A stretch of DNA of 13,947 nucleotides from NCBI GenBank assembly GCA_016303095.1, contig JAEDMH010000056.1, positions 1 to 13,947 of the forward strand, given 5' to 3'. The DNA comes from Lentisphaeria bacterium (GTDB lineage: Bacteria > Verrucomicrobiota > Lentisphaeria > Oligosphaerales > Oligosphaeraceae). The position numbers were made by a program, and so were the translations under genes. Shown here in pieces: positions 1 to 7,024 of the stretch. The notes below the pieces were generated by a model, which was not told the DNA's origin, ran no database searches, and was given only the letters and a program-made list of their open reading frames with translations. Numbering within the stretch: position 1 is the stretch's first letter; each line of letters begins with the position of its first letter.

Positions 1-148
1 GAGGATCGCTAGACGGGGGTGAAGGGAGGCCCAAAAGGACGACCGAAACCCCCGGTAGGGACAAAATCAGAATCCGAACCCCGTAGGGGTGGCAGGCCAG
101 GCCTTGGCGACGGGGGTGAAGCGTTAGCGAAACCCTCGGCGCCTGCGG
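1..148 (+). repeat. Dispersed repeat, copy L (inverted partner at 13632-13778)
   Basis: This segment matches the reverse complement of 13632-13778 over its full visible length, with roughly 88% identity by eye and only small indels. Positions 70-123 are identical in the two copies (54 of 54 bases). Internally it contains a short hairpin at 78-90 (ACCCC-GTA-GGGGT). It starts at the very first base, so its true left boundary is outside the window. A 63-codon frame crosses it, but the two copies are frame-shifted relative to each other upstream of the identical block, so I do not treat it as coding. Bases 149-256, between the repeat and the transposase stop, contain one TCTAGA motif (206-211) and nothing else I can recognise. 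Confidence 0.85.
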
Positions 149-256
149 CGGAAACAAGGAAAGCTGCCGCCTCCCCACAGAGGCACCTGCCCCCCGAGGG
201 AGATTTCTAGATCTCTCGTATGGTTGTCTCTTTGCTCCTTGCGGGAGAGTTCCTGG

Positions 257-1126
257 CTACCCCACGTTGGGATAGAGGGAGGCGAGCTTGGTTCTGGCGT
301 CTAGGATCTTGAAGAGCCACTTCACCTTTCCCCCGCGGTGATTGCGTTCTTCTTCCCAGGCCGCCAGGGCGCGCCTCACCTCCTCCCGCGTCGCCTTTCT
401 CCCCTCCAGGCCCTGCTGGTGCATCATCGCATACAGCTCCATCTCCGCCAGATTGAGCCAGCCGCCGCCCTTCGGGAGGTAGTGGAGTTCGAGCTTCTCC
501 CAGATGCGGCTTGCCTCCTGGGGAGGGAAGGCCTTGTATAGGGACGAGGGAGCATGGATGTTCCGGTTGTTCATGACAAGGATCACCTTCTCGGCCTCCG
601 GATACATGACATCCACCAGCTCCTTGATCTGGCGCGCCCAGTCCGTCGCCGTGCTGCGTTCCCCCACGCAGAACCGGTGCCTTCCCCCCAGGGGCTCCAC
701 GAAGGCAAAGACGGAGCATGCCCCGACGCGCCCGGGGTCCAACTCCCCCGCCCTGCCCTTTTCGCCCAGCAGCGGCCAGCTCTTTTCGTTCATGCAGACC
801 ACGGGGCGGGCCGGGTTGTACGGCATCTCGTAGAGATCCAGCACATCTTCCAGGACGGCGACGTATTCTCCCTCCGCCTCAGAGGGAAGGCACCAGGAGA
901 CGCATCCGTGGGGGCGCGGCCTGCTTTCCCCAGTTCCCTGGGCATATTCCTGGTCCACGGGCGTCTCCAGCACCATCTTCATCGTGTCCTCCTGCAGCCT
1001 GAGCGTCCACCGGACACGCTCCTCGGAAGACGAAGAGCAGGCCATAGCGACGATGGTCGAGCGCTCCCCCAGCGTCGACGTGTTCTCTGGGACATGGTCT
1101 TCTGTCAGTTTACCGGGGCTTGCCAT
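257..1126 (-). CDS. IS630-family transposase, N-truncated, catalytic Asp to Asn (probably inactive)
   Basis: The 289 residues align from memory with the DDE domain of IS630-family transposases. Landmarks are RWTLRL (39-44), the W-C-L-P stretch (78-81), PVVCMNEK (108-115), VILVMNNRNIHAPSSLY (181-197), a PKGGGWLNLAEMEL segment (218-231) and a VKW...DARTKL...LYP tail (268-285). Family members normally read CMDEK and VMDN at the two aspartate positions. Here both are Asn (codons 788-790 and 569-571), while the third acidic residue, E228, is kept. The usual N-terminal helix-turn-helix half of more than 100 residues is missing, and residues 47-75 diverge from the family. The start has a good ribosome site (AAGGAG at 1135-1140, 8 bases upstream). 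It lies 81 bases after the HAD gene on the same strand. No convincing terminal inverted repeats were found. Strand transfer activity is unlikely; it is either a decayed copy or a retained DNA-binding remnant. Confidence 0.85.
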   Translation of the reverse strand: MASPGKLTEDHVPENTSTLGERSTIVAMACSSSSEERVRWTLRLQEDTMKMVLETPVDQEYAQGTGESRPRPHGCVSWCLPSEAEGEYVAVLEDVLDLYEMPYNPARPVVCMNEKSWPLLGEKGRAGELDPGRVGACSVFAFVEPLGGRHRFCVGERSTATDWARQIKELVDVMYPEAEKVILVMNNRNIHAPSSLYKAFPPQEASRIWEKLELHYLPKGGGWLNLAEMELYAMMHQQGLEGRKATREEVRRALAAWEEERNHRGGKVKWLFKILDARTKLASLYPNVG

Positions 1127-1183
1127 CTTTCTCTCTCCTTAATTTCTGGGGACCAAGGGTGGTCGTGCATTGTTTATCTCATG

Positions 1184-1197
1184 CCCCGCTTGCGGGG
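1184..1197 (-). terminator. Hairpin just after the HAD gene, possible weak terminator
   Basis: CCCCGCAAGCGGGG (minus strand) can fold into a 5-6 bp all-GC stem with a tiny loop. It lies about 10 bases after the stop codon of the HAD gene and before the transposase start. No T-tract follows, so intrinsic termination is uncertain; it could equally be an mRNA-stabilising hairpin. Confidence 0.3.
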
Positions 1198-1207
1198 AGA
1201 GGAAGGA

Positions 1208-1840
1208 TCAGAATTCCGCCCAGCAGGCGAGGCTGCGGGTGGCCAGTTTTTGGATTTGGGGCCAGTTTTCCCGGGAGGCCTCGTCGAAGATGGCCAGCAC
1301 GGAAATATGGGCGGCGACGGCGGAACGGATGGCATGCAAGGCATCCTCCACCACCACGGCCTTCTCCGGGGGGCATTCTTCCCGTTGGAGAATCTTGAGG
1401 AAGAAGGCGGGAGAATCCTTGGAGAGCTGCAATTCCGTGCAGGTGTAGATATTCTGGAAGAAGGGAAGGAGGCCAGTGCGTTGGAGGGCGACCTGGGCCA
1501 GGGGGCGGTCCGTGGCGGTGGCCACCACGCACCGATTCTCCCCCTTGGCCGTCAAAGAGGCCAGAACCCGCGCCACCCCCTCCTTGGCCGGCGCCTTGGC
1601 CGTGTAGAACTCCTGGGCCAGGGCATCCAGACCCGCCACCAGTTCCTCCTCCCCCTGGGAAAAGCCGTACTCCTCCTGAAGACACCGGGCGGCCTGGGGC
1701 ATGGACATGGCCAGGATTTTCTGGCGGAAATCGGGGCGTGGGGTCCGGCCGTGGAGGCGGAGAAAATCCTCCCCCAGATGTTCCCAGAGGGGCATGGAGT
1801 CCAGAAGGACTCCGTCCATGTCAAAGAGATAGAGACTCAT
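1208..1840 (-). CDS. HAD-superfamily (subclass IA) phosphatase or phosphomutase
   Basis: This is a 210-residue soluble protein with all four HAD motifs. FDMDGVLLDS (6-15) carries the nucleophile D7 and acid/base D9. VATATD (106-111) supplies the motif II Thr. K141 in LSKDSP is motif III, and VVVEDALHA (162-170) gives the Mg2+-binding acidic pair E165/D166. A helical cap of about 65 residues lies between motifs I and II, as in beta-phosphoglucomutase-like and sugar-phosphate phosphatase enzymes. The start is fixed by AGGAGG at 1849-1854, 8 bases upstream, which overlaps the end of the debranching-enzyme gene; only three bases separate that stop from this ATG. This close coupling suggests a role in sugar-phosphate metabolism linked to glycogen breakdown, but the substrate cannot be read from the sequence. 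Confidence 0.85.
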   Translation of the reverse strand: MSLYLFDMDGVLLDSMPLWEHLGEDFLRLHGRTPRPDFRQKILAMSMPQAARCLQEEYGFSQGEEELVAGLDALAQEFYTAKAPAKEGVARVLASLTAKGENRCVVATATDRPLAQVALQRTGLLPFFQNIYTCTELQLSKDSPAFFLKILQREECPPEKAVVVEDALHAIRSAVAAHISVLAIFDEASRENWPQIQKLATRSLACWAEF

Positions 1841-1843
1841 TTC

Positions 1844-4800
1844 TTATTCCTCCTGCTGTTCCCACAGTTTCACCAGGCGATAGGCCTCTGTGACGCTCCA
1901 GGCTTGGGCGCAGCAGCCCCGGGTATGGTGGGGAGCGTCCCCGTCCAGGATTTCCGGGAGTTGTCCCAGGCATCCCCGGCGGAGGAGCATGGCGGTGGTA
2001 TGGAGCAGAGCTTGCACGGCTCCCCGGGCGGAGGCGCCGTAGGTTTGGAGCAGGGCTTCGCCGAAGGAGGGCATGACCCAGGGCCAGGCGGTGCCGTTAT
2101 GATAGGCGGGCTTCCGGCGGGTATCCTCGTCCCCCTTGTATTCTCCCCAGTAGGGGAAGGAGGGATTGTTGAGGAGGTGTCCGTCTTTGTAGATGGGCTG
2201 GAGCACCTCCACCTTTTGGTCGGCCAAGGTGCGGATTCCCCCGGGCACCAGGAGGTGTCCTGTGGCGCAGATGACCTGGCGGCGCAAGGCGGGGTCGGAA
2301 ATCAGGCCGGGCATGGTGAGGGCGAAGAGCTGGTTGGGCCGGCAGGCGTCGTCCGCCACGGCCTGGGCGGCGGGGGTTCCCTGGGCTGCATGGAGGCAGT
2401 CCGTCAGCCCCACATCCTCCCGGGAGGGATAGTAGGCTAGGAAAGAGCGGCGCGCTTTTTCCGCCCATTGGCCGTATTCCTCCTTTCCTGTCACCGACTT
2501 CAGGAAGACCAGGGCCTGGTGCCAAAGGGCCTGGATTTCCACGGGATAGCCCTCCCGGGGGGTTCCAGCGGGGAAATTGGTGTCCATCCAGGTGAAATGG
2601 GAGGGGCTGAACACCAGCATGGAGTCGGGATCCACCTGGATGCCATTGGGGGTTCCCTGGCGGTAGTGTTGGACGATGGATTCCAGCACTTGGAGGAGAG
2701 TTCTTGTGCCGCAGGGGGTTTCCAGCAAGGCCTTCATAGCCTTCTTGCCAGCGAAGCGTCCGTATTCCCCCACGGCGTTGAAGAGCCAAAGGGGGGCGTC
2801 CACGGTGTCCCGGTTGGAGACGTTCTCCCCGGCGATCATGTTGGGGAGGGTGCCCTGTTTCTCGAAGGAGGCGAATTGCAGGATGGTGGCGGCCACATCC
2901 TCCAGGCGTCCCGCCGCCGCCAAGCCCCGGAGGCAGATCAGGGTATCCCGTCCCCAGTCCAGGAACCAAGGATATCCGGCGATGACGGTCTTGCGCTCCT
3001 CCCGGTTGACCACGAAGGCCTCCAGGGCCTCCTCCAGGGCCTGACGCAGGCTCGCCTGGGCATTGCGTTCGTGGAAAGGAGGCTTTTTCCGGGGTTCTTC
3101 GGGGGTAGCCAGAGCGGGAGCGCCGGGGGGCAGGACGGCAGCCTCCAGGACGGCGGCTTCGCCCCGCTTCAGTTCCAGGCGGAAGTGTCCTGGGCTGTAG
3201 AGATCCCGGTTGGCCCGCAGTCCCCGTTCCGCCTCCAGGGAATTATGGAGATTGTAGCTCCATTCGCCGTCTTTGAGGAAGACTCCCCGGCTCATGCGGA
3301 CTTCCAGACGATTTCCGCTATCCAGGGCGAAGACAAATCCGTTTCCGGCGGGGGTGACCTTTTGGGGGAAACGGCGTTCCGCCCCCTGGAAGGCCAGCGT
3401 GGGGCTATGGGTGCAGCAGTCGTCCACATCGGGGCGCAGGATCAAGGTGACGGGGGAGTTGGCATCCATGGAGGGGAAGGCCTCCGCCTCCTCAGGGGGA
3501 GGACACCGGGTGAAGAGGAGGCGGCACCGGTTTTCCTCGGGGTCCATTTCATAACGGATGGCCAGGTAGGCATTGCCCCCCATGCCGGAGGGCACGATGA
3601 AGTGCCAAGAAGCGGTGTTTCGCTGGGTGACGGCGAAATCCACCTGGCAGTTGGCATTGATTTCCTGGGCGAAATCGTGATGGATCAGCCATCCCCGCAC
3701 CCGAGCCAGCACCATGGTGCGGTCCGACGGGCATTGGAGATTCTGGTTGACGGCCAGCAAGGCGTCGTATTGCCCCTCCAGATTCCCCCACATTCCCCGC
3801 ACCAGGCCATAGCTGCCGAAGCAGTTGGTGGCCAAGGCGCTGTGACGGGGCGTCAGTTCCCGTCGGGTAATGCGCCGGAGCACCGACGGGGTTCCTTCCA
3901 CGGGGAGTACCAGCCCCGAGGCCTGATACCGGTTCACCCGATGGCCGAGGGCGTAGGCCGTCAACCGGATTTGCACGGCGGCGGGGCGGGTGACCCGATG
4001 GCCGAAGGGGTGGAGGAAGGCGAAGTGGCGTCCATCCTTCCGGGGGACGGAGTGGAGGAGCTCGTGGACCACTCCCCCCATGGAAATCTGGACTTGGAAG
4101 GGATGTTCATGGCTGATGAGTCCATAGTGATCCACCGGCAAAAGCACCTGGCGATGGCCATCCTGTTCCGGAGACCACTCCACCAACGGAAGATATTGTT
4201 TTTCCCCCGCCAGTTTTGCCAGGAACTCCCGGGGATTCTGGAAGAGGGCGTAGGCATCATCCTCCGCCTCGGCCTCTCCCAAGTCTCCCATGCCTTGGAG
4301 GGAGACCCGCAGACGCAGGGCCGTGGCCCGCAGTTGCTGTCGTTCCAGGGGGCCATAGGGGGTGCGGGCCAGATTCTGGCGTCCGGGTCGGCAGAGGCAG
4401 AGAACCTGTCCCGGCTTCAGGTGGACATGGTAGAGGCATTCCTGGAGGGTGGCGGGAAGGGCTTTTCCCGTCAGGAGATCCACGGGGCGGCTTCCGGGAT
4501 CGAACTCCTGGAAGTGCCAATGATATTCCGCCGCCTCGTCAGTCTTGGGATTCACCACCACCAGCAAGGTGTGTTCTTCGTCTCCCCGGGGTTCCCGGAG
4601 GAGTCCCACGGCGCTGCCCCCCGCCCCGTAGGGCACCCGGAGACGGGCGTCGCACCGGAAGGCAGGATGGCTCTTCAGCAGGGCGTTCAGGGAGGCCAGC
4701 AGGGGCACCATGTTCTCCTGGGCTCCCCAGTTCAGGGAGCAGGCGCCATGGACATCGATCTTTTCCGTGGCATACCACTCCACCCCATTGGCGATGCCGA

Positions 4801-6157
4801 AGCATCCTGCGGGGGCGAAAAGGGCGCAGAGAGTCACCCGGAGGCGTGCCCAGGCCGGAGATTTTTCCGCCAGACGGGCATTGTCGTGGGTCTCCGCGAA
4901 GTGCACCAGGGCTCCATGGGCGGCGGAATAGGCGGAGGAGAACTCCAGATAGCGCCCCATCTCCTGGCAGGAATAATTTTGGAAGAGCTCGGAGTAGGCC
5001 CAGTCCAAGTCGGCCTCTTCCAGGAGTCGGGTGGTGGCCTCCTGCCCTCCCCCCAGCCCCTCCAGGAAGAAGAGGGTGTCCGGGAACTGCTGGCGCACCT
5101 TGGCCACAATGTACTTCCAGGCGGGGGCGGGAATCATGTAGCCGGCGTCACACCGGAATCCGTCCACCCCGTTGTTGCACCAATGGAGGAAGACCTCCGC
5201 CAGACAACGCCACAATTCCTTGTGGGAGAAGTCCAGCTTGCACAGATCCGCCCACACCACGCCCCAGGCGCCAGGCGACTGGAAAGCCCCATCTGGCGTG
5301 CGGGCGAACCACTCCGGGTGGTGGGATTGCAGGACGCTGGCCCATCCGGTGTGGTCGATGGGCAGATCCAGGAAGACCTTCGCCCCCCGGGCATGGACCT
5401 GATCCACCAATTGGAGGAACTGCTCCAGGGGGGTGGTGCGCTGGTCGAACTCGGCCATGGAGGCGTCCACGTCGAAGAAATCCAGGGGAGCGAAGGGGCT
5501 GCCAAAGCGTCCCATCCGGGCGAAGGTGGTGGGGGTGGGATGGACGGGCAGGAACTGGAGAATCCGGAATCCCATCTCCCCGATGATGAAATCCAGCTTA
5601 GACTGGAGGGTGCGGAAGGTCCCGGAGGGAGGGATGACCGTGAACTTCCGGCTGTCCAGGAGCTCCGCGGCCTGCCGGCTCTCCTCCGAGACAGCCCCGC
5701 CGGAAAGATTATCCCCGAATTGCCGGACGAAGGCGTTGTAGATGCTGTTTCCGGCGGCGTAAAGTTCGGAGATCACCTTCACCTGGGCATTCTCCCCCCT
5801 GGGCCAGAAGGTGTCCCCCGTGCTCTCCTCCAGGAAGAGACACATGAAGGAGAAGACCCCCACCTCCGTCAAGGGAAAACGAACCTCATACTGGGCGGGG
5901 CCCGTCTGCCGCATGGGAAGATCCCGCCAATCCCGCCCCAAGGGCGCCATCTCCTGCTCCACCTGGCTGACGATCTCCTGACGCTGCACCTCCCCATGGC
6001 CCAAATTGGTGCGCACATAGGCCCGCCCCTGCATGGGACGATTCAGAATCAGGGTGATGCGCAGGGTGTCGCCCACGTGGCGCACCACACGGGCATGGGG
6101 GGAGGGACGCTGTTCCAGGACGGGTTGAACGGCGCGGGGCGAGGCTTCGGCGGGCAT
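1844..6157 (-). CDS. Bifunctional glycogen debranching enzyme (GH13 glucanotransferase + GH133 amylo-1,6-glucosidase)
   Basis: At 1437 residues this is about the size of the eukaryotic bifunctional debranching enzyme, far longer than most bacterial ones. Residues ~25-130 look like a beta-sandwich entry domain. Residues ~170-500 form a GH13 barrel: DLPIDHTGW (264-272), DGFRCD (332-337, nucleophile D337), FFLEGLGG (363-370, acid/base E366) and ETHDNAR (422-428, D425). Residues ~650-1000 resemble the debranching-enzyme middle domain (GSYGLVRGMWGN at 781-792). Residues ~1030-1437 are the GH133 (alpha/alpha)6 domain: DWGRDTLICLRGL (1067-1079), TWMDTNFP (1189-1196), RPNQLFAL (1273-1280), YHNGTAWPW (1352-1360), ILDGD...TRGC.AQAWS (1403-1421). 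It should transfer maltooligosaccharide stubs and then hydrolyse the alpha-1,6 glucose in the cytoplasm. No signal peptide is visible. The start lacks a Shine-Dalgarno; the upstream mRNA is pyrimidine-rich. The HAD gene follows at once. Confidence 0.92.
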   Translation of the reverse strand: MPAEASPRAVQPVLEQRPSPHARVVRHVGDTLRITLILNRPMQGRAYVRTNLGHGEVQRQEIVSQVEQEMAPLGRDWRDLPMRQTGPAQYEVRFPLTEVGVFSFMCLFLEESTGDTFWPRGENAQVKVISELYAAGNSIYNAFVRQFGDNLSGGAVSEESRQAAELLDSRKFTVIPPSGTFRTLQSKLDFIIGEMGFRILQFLPVHPTPTTFARMGRFGSPFAPLDFFDVDASMAEFDQRTTPLEQFLQLVDQVHARGAKVFLDLPIDHTGWASVLQSHHPEWFARTPDGAFQSPGAWGVVWADLCKLDFSHKELWRCLAEVFLHWCNNGVDGFRCDAGYMIPAPAWKYIVAKVRQQFPDTLFFLEGLGGGQEATTRLLEEADLDWAYSELFQNYSCQEMGRYLEFSSAYSAAHGALVHFAETHDNARLAEKSPAWARLRVTLCALFAPAGCFGIANGVEWYATEKIDVHGACSLNWGAQENMVPLLASLNALLKSHPAFRCDARLRVPYGAGGSAVGLLREPRGDEEHTLLVVVNPKTDEAAEYHWHFQEFDPGSRPVDLLTGKALPATLQECLYHVHLKPGQVLCLCRPGRQNLARTPYGPLERQQLRATALRLRVSLQGMGDLGEAEAEDDAYALFQNPREFLAKLAGEKQYLPLVEWSPEQDGHRQVLLPVDHYGLISHEHPFQVQISMGGVVHELLHSVPRKDGRHFAFLHPFGHRVTRPAAVQIRLTAYALGHRVNRYQASGLVLPVEGTPSVLRRITRRELTPRHSALATNCFGSYGLVRGMWGNLEGQYDALLAVNQNLQCPSDRTMVLARVRGWLIHHDFAQEINANCQVDFAVTQRNTASWHFIVPSGMGGNAYLAIRYEMDPEENRCRLLFTRCPPPEEAEAFPSMDANSPVTLILRPDVDDCCTHSPTLAFQGAERRFPQKVTPAGNGFVFALDSGNRLEVRMSRGVFLKDGEWSYNLHNSLEAERGLRANRDLYSPGHFRLELKRGEAAVLEAAVLPPGAPALATPEEPRKKPPFHERNAQASLRQALEEALEAFVVNREERKTVIAGYPWFLDWGRDTLICLRGLAAAGRLEDVAATILQFASFEKQGTLPNMIAGENVSNRDTVDAPLWLFNAVGEYGRFAGKKAMKALLETPCGTRTLLQVLESIVQHYRQGTPNGIQVDPDSMLVFSPSHFTWMDTNFPAGTPREGYPVEIQALWHQALVFLKSVTGKEEYGQWAEKARRSFLAYYPSREDVGLTDCLHAAQGTPAAQAVADDACRPNQLFALTMPGLISDPALRRQVICATGHLLVPGGIRTLADQKVEVLQPIYKDGHLLNNPSFPYWGEYKGDEDTRRKPAYHNGTAWPWVMPSFGEALLQTYGASARGAVQALLHTTAMLLRRGCLGQLPEILDGDAPHHTRGCCAQAWSVTEAYRLVKLWEQQEE

Positions 6158-6270
6158 GGGAGAGAGGGGAGGGAGCGGGGAGGGGCCTAAGGCGCCCTTA
6201 TCTCCGTTCTGGGCGCACCCGGCAGCCAGGCGAGAACAAAGGGCGGACGAAAGGAAGAAAGGCGGGAGAG

Positions 6271-6945
6271 CTACTCCAGCCGAACTCTGCCGTGGCTAAT
6301 GGTGGCCTCCCCGGCTTTCACCTCCACCTTCCTCACCTTTGTATTGACGTCCCGCATGATGCCGGAGCAGGCGGAGCGCACGGGATAGAAGAGAGTTTCC
6401 TCCAGGCCTTCCGGCACGGGAAGGAGGCCAATCTTCACGCCGCCGCCACTGAGGCTGACGCTGTCGGAGGCGGAGACATCGCAGGTGACCGTCACCGTGG
6501 CGGGCAGGAATCCGAAGAAGACCGCCCGGACATAGGTCTTCACCTTCCCATCCTCCAGGCAGCGCACGGAGATGCGCTTGACGGCAGGCCCGTCGCTCTC
6601 TCCCTGGCTGCGGGCCAGCATATAGTTGCAGAAATCGGTGATTTCCTGGTCGGTGTAGGTCGCCGTGGGAGACTTGAGATATTTGTCCGCCGCCGCCTTC
6701 TGTCCCTCCTCGGTGGTGGAGAGGGCGCCGCAGCTGGGGAAGAGGAAGCCCACCAGGAAGACCACGGCCAGGACGCCGATGATGGCGCCGCCGATGATGT
6801 TCTGCATGGTGGTGGAGTCCTTTTTCGTGCCGATGTTCTGGAAGTCGTCCGGCTTGATCTCATCCAGGTTCATGCGTTCGCCGCATCCACGGCAGAAGAC
6901 CGCGCTGAGCAGATTGTCAGTTCCGCACTTCGGGCATCTCAACAT
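6271..6945 (-). CDS. Zinc-ribbon, single-pass membrane protein of unknown function
   Basis: This 224-residue protein begins with a CPKCG...CRGCG zinc ribbon (Cys 4, 7, 18, 21). A charged linker and one hydrophobic helix at about 47-69 follow. The remaining ~150 residues would lie outside the membrane if the zinc ribbon is cytoplasmic. That tail contains alternating hydrophobic segments (138-160, 168-178) consistent with beta structure, and four more cysteines (72, 106, 129, 155) plus C193. I know no named family for the whole protein; zinc-ribbon plus transmembrane proteins are frequent among uncharacterised bacterial envelope proteins. A GAGGAGA stretch lies about 12 bases before the start, a little far for an ideal ribosome site. 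It sits between nadB (79 bases upstream) and the debranching enzyme (113 bases downstream), all on the same strand, with no obvious functional link. Confidence 0.8.
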   Translation of the reverse strand: MLRCPKCGTDNLLSAVFCRGCGERMNLDEIKPDDFQNIGTKKDSTTMQNIIGGAIIGVLAVVFLVGFLFPSCGALSTTEEGQKAAADKYLKSPTATYTDQEITDFCNYMLARSQGESDGPAVKRISVRCLEDGKVKTYVRAVFFGFLPATVTVTCDVSASDSVSLSGGGVKIGLLPVPEGLEETLFYPVRSACSGIMRDVNTKVRKVEVKAGEATISHGRVRLE

Positions 6946-7024
6946 AGTCGATTGTCTCTCCTCGGGGGTATGGGGATGGTGGGATTGAGGTCAGGGGGGG
7001 GGAAGGGAAAGGGGGGGAGGCGGC

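Noticed and set aside
19..210. A 63-codon frame within the left repeat, encoding a Gly/Pro/Arg-rich peptide
   Set aside because: The inverted copy carries indels that put the shared stretch out of phase with the matching start, so coding is not conserved.
211..1200. Terminal inverted repeats of a complete IS630 element
   Set aside because: I compared the sequence outside the transposase stop and start and found no convincing matching ends; the element looks truncated.
2468..6190. A plus-strand open frame of 1240 codons lying antisense to the debranching enzyme gene
   Set aside because: Its translation is low-complexity (Gly, His, Gln, Glu rich) with no family motifs. The minus-strand frame has complete GH13 and GH133 motifs. 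Avoidance of TTA, CTA and TCA codons in a GC-rich gene explains the stop-free antisense frame.
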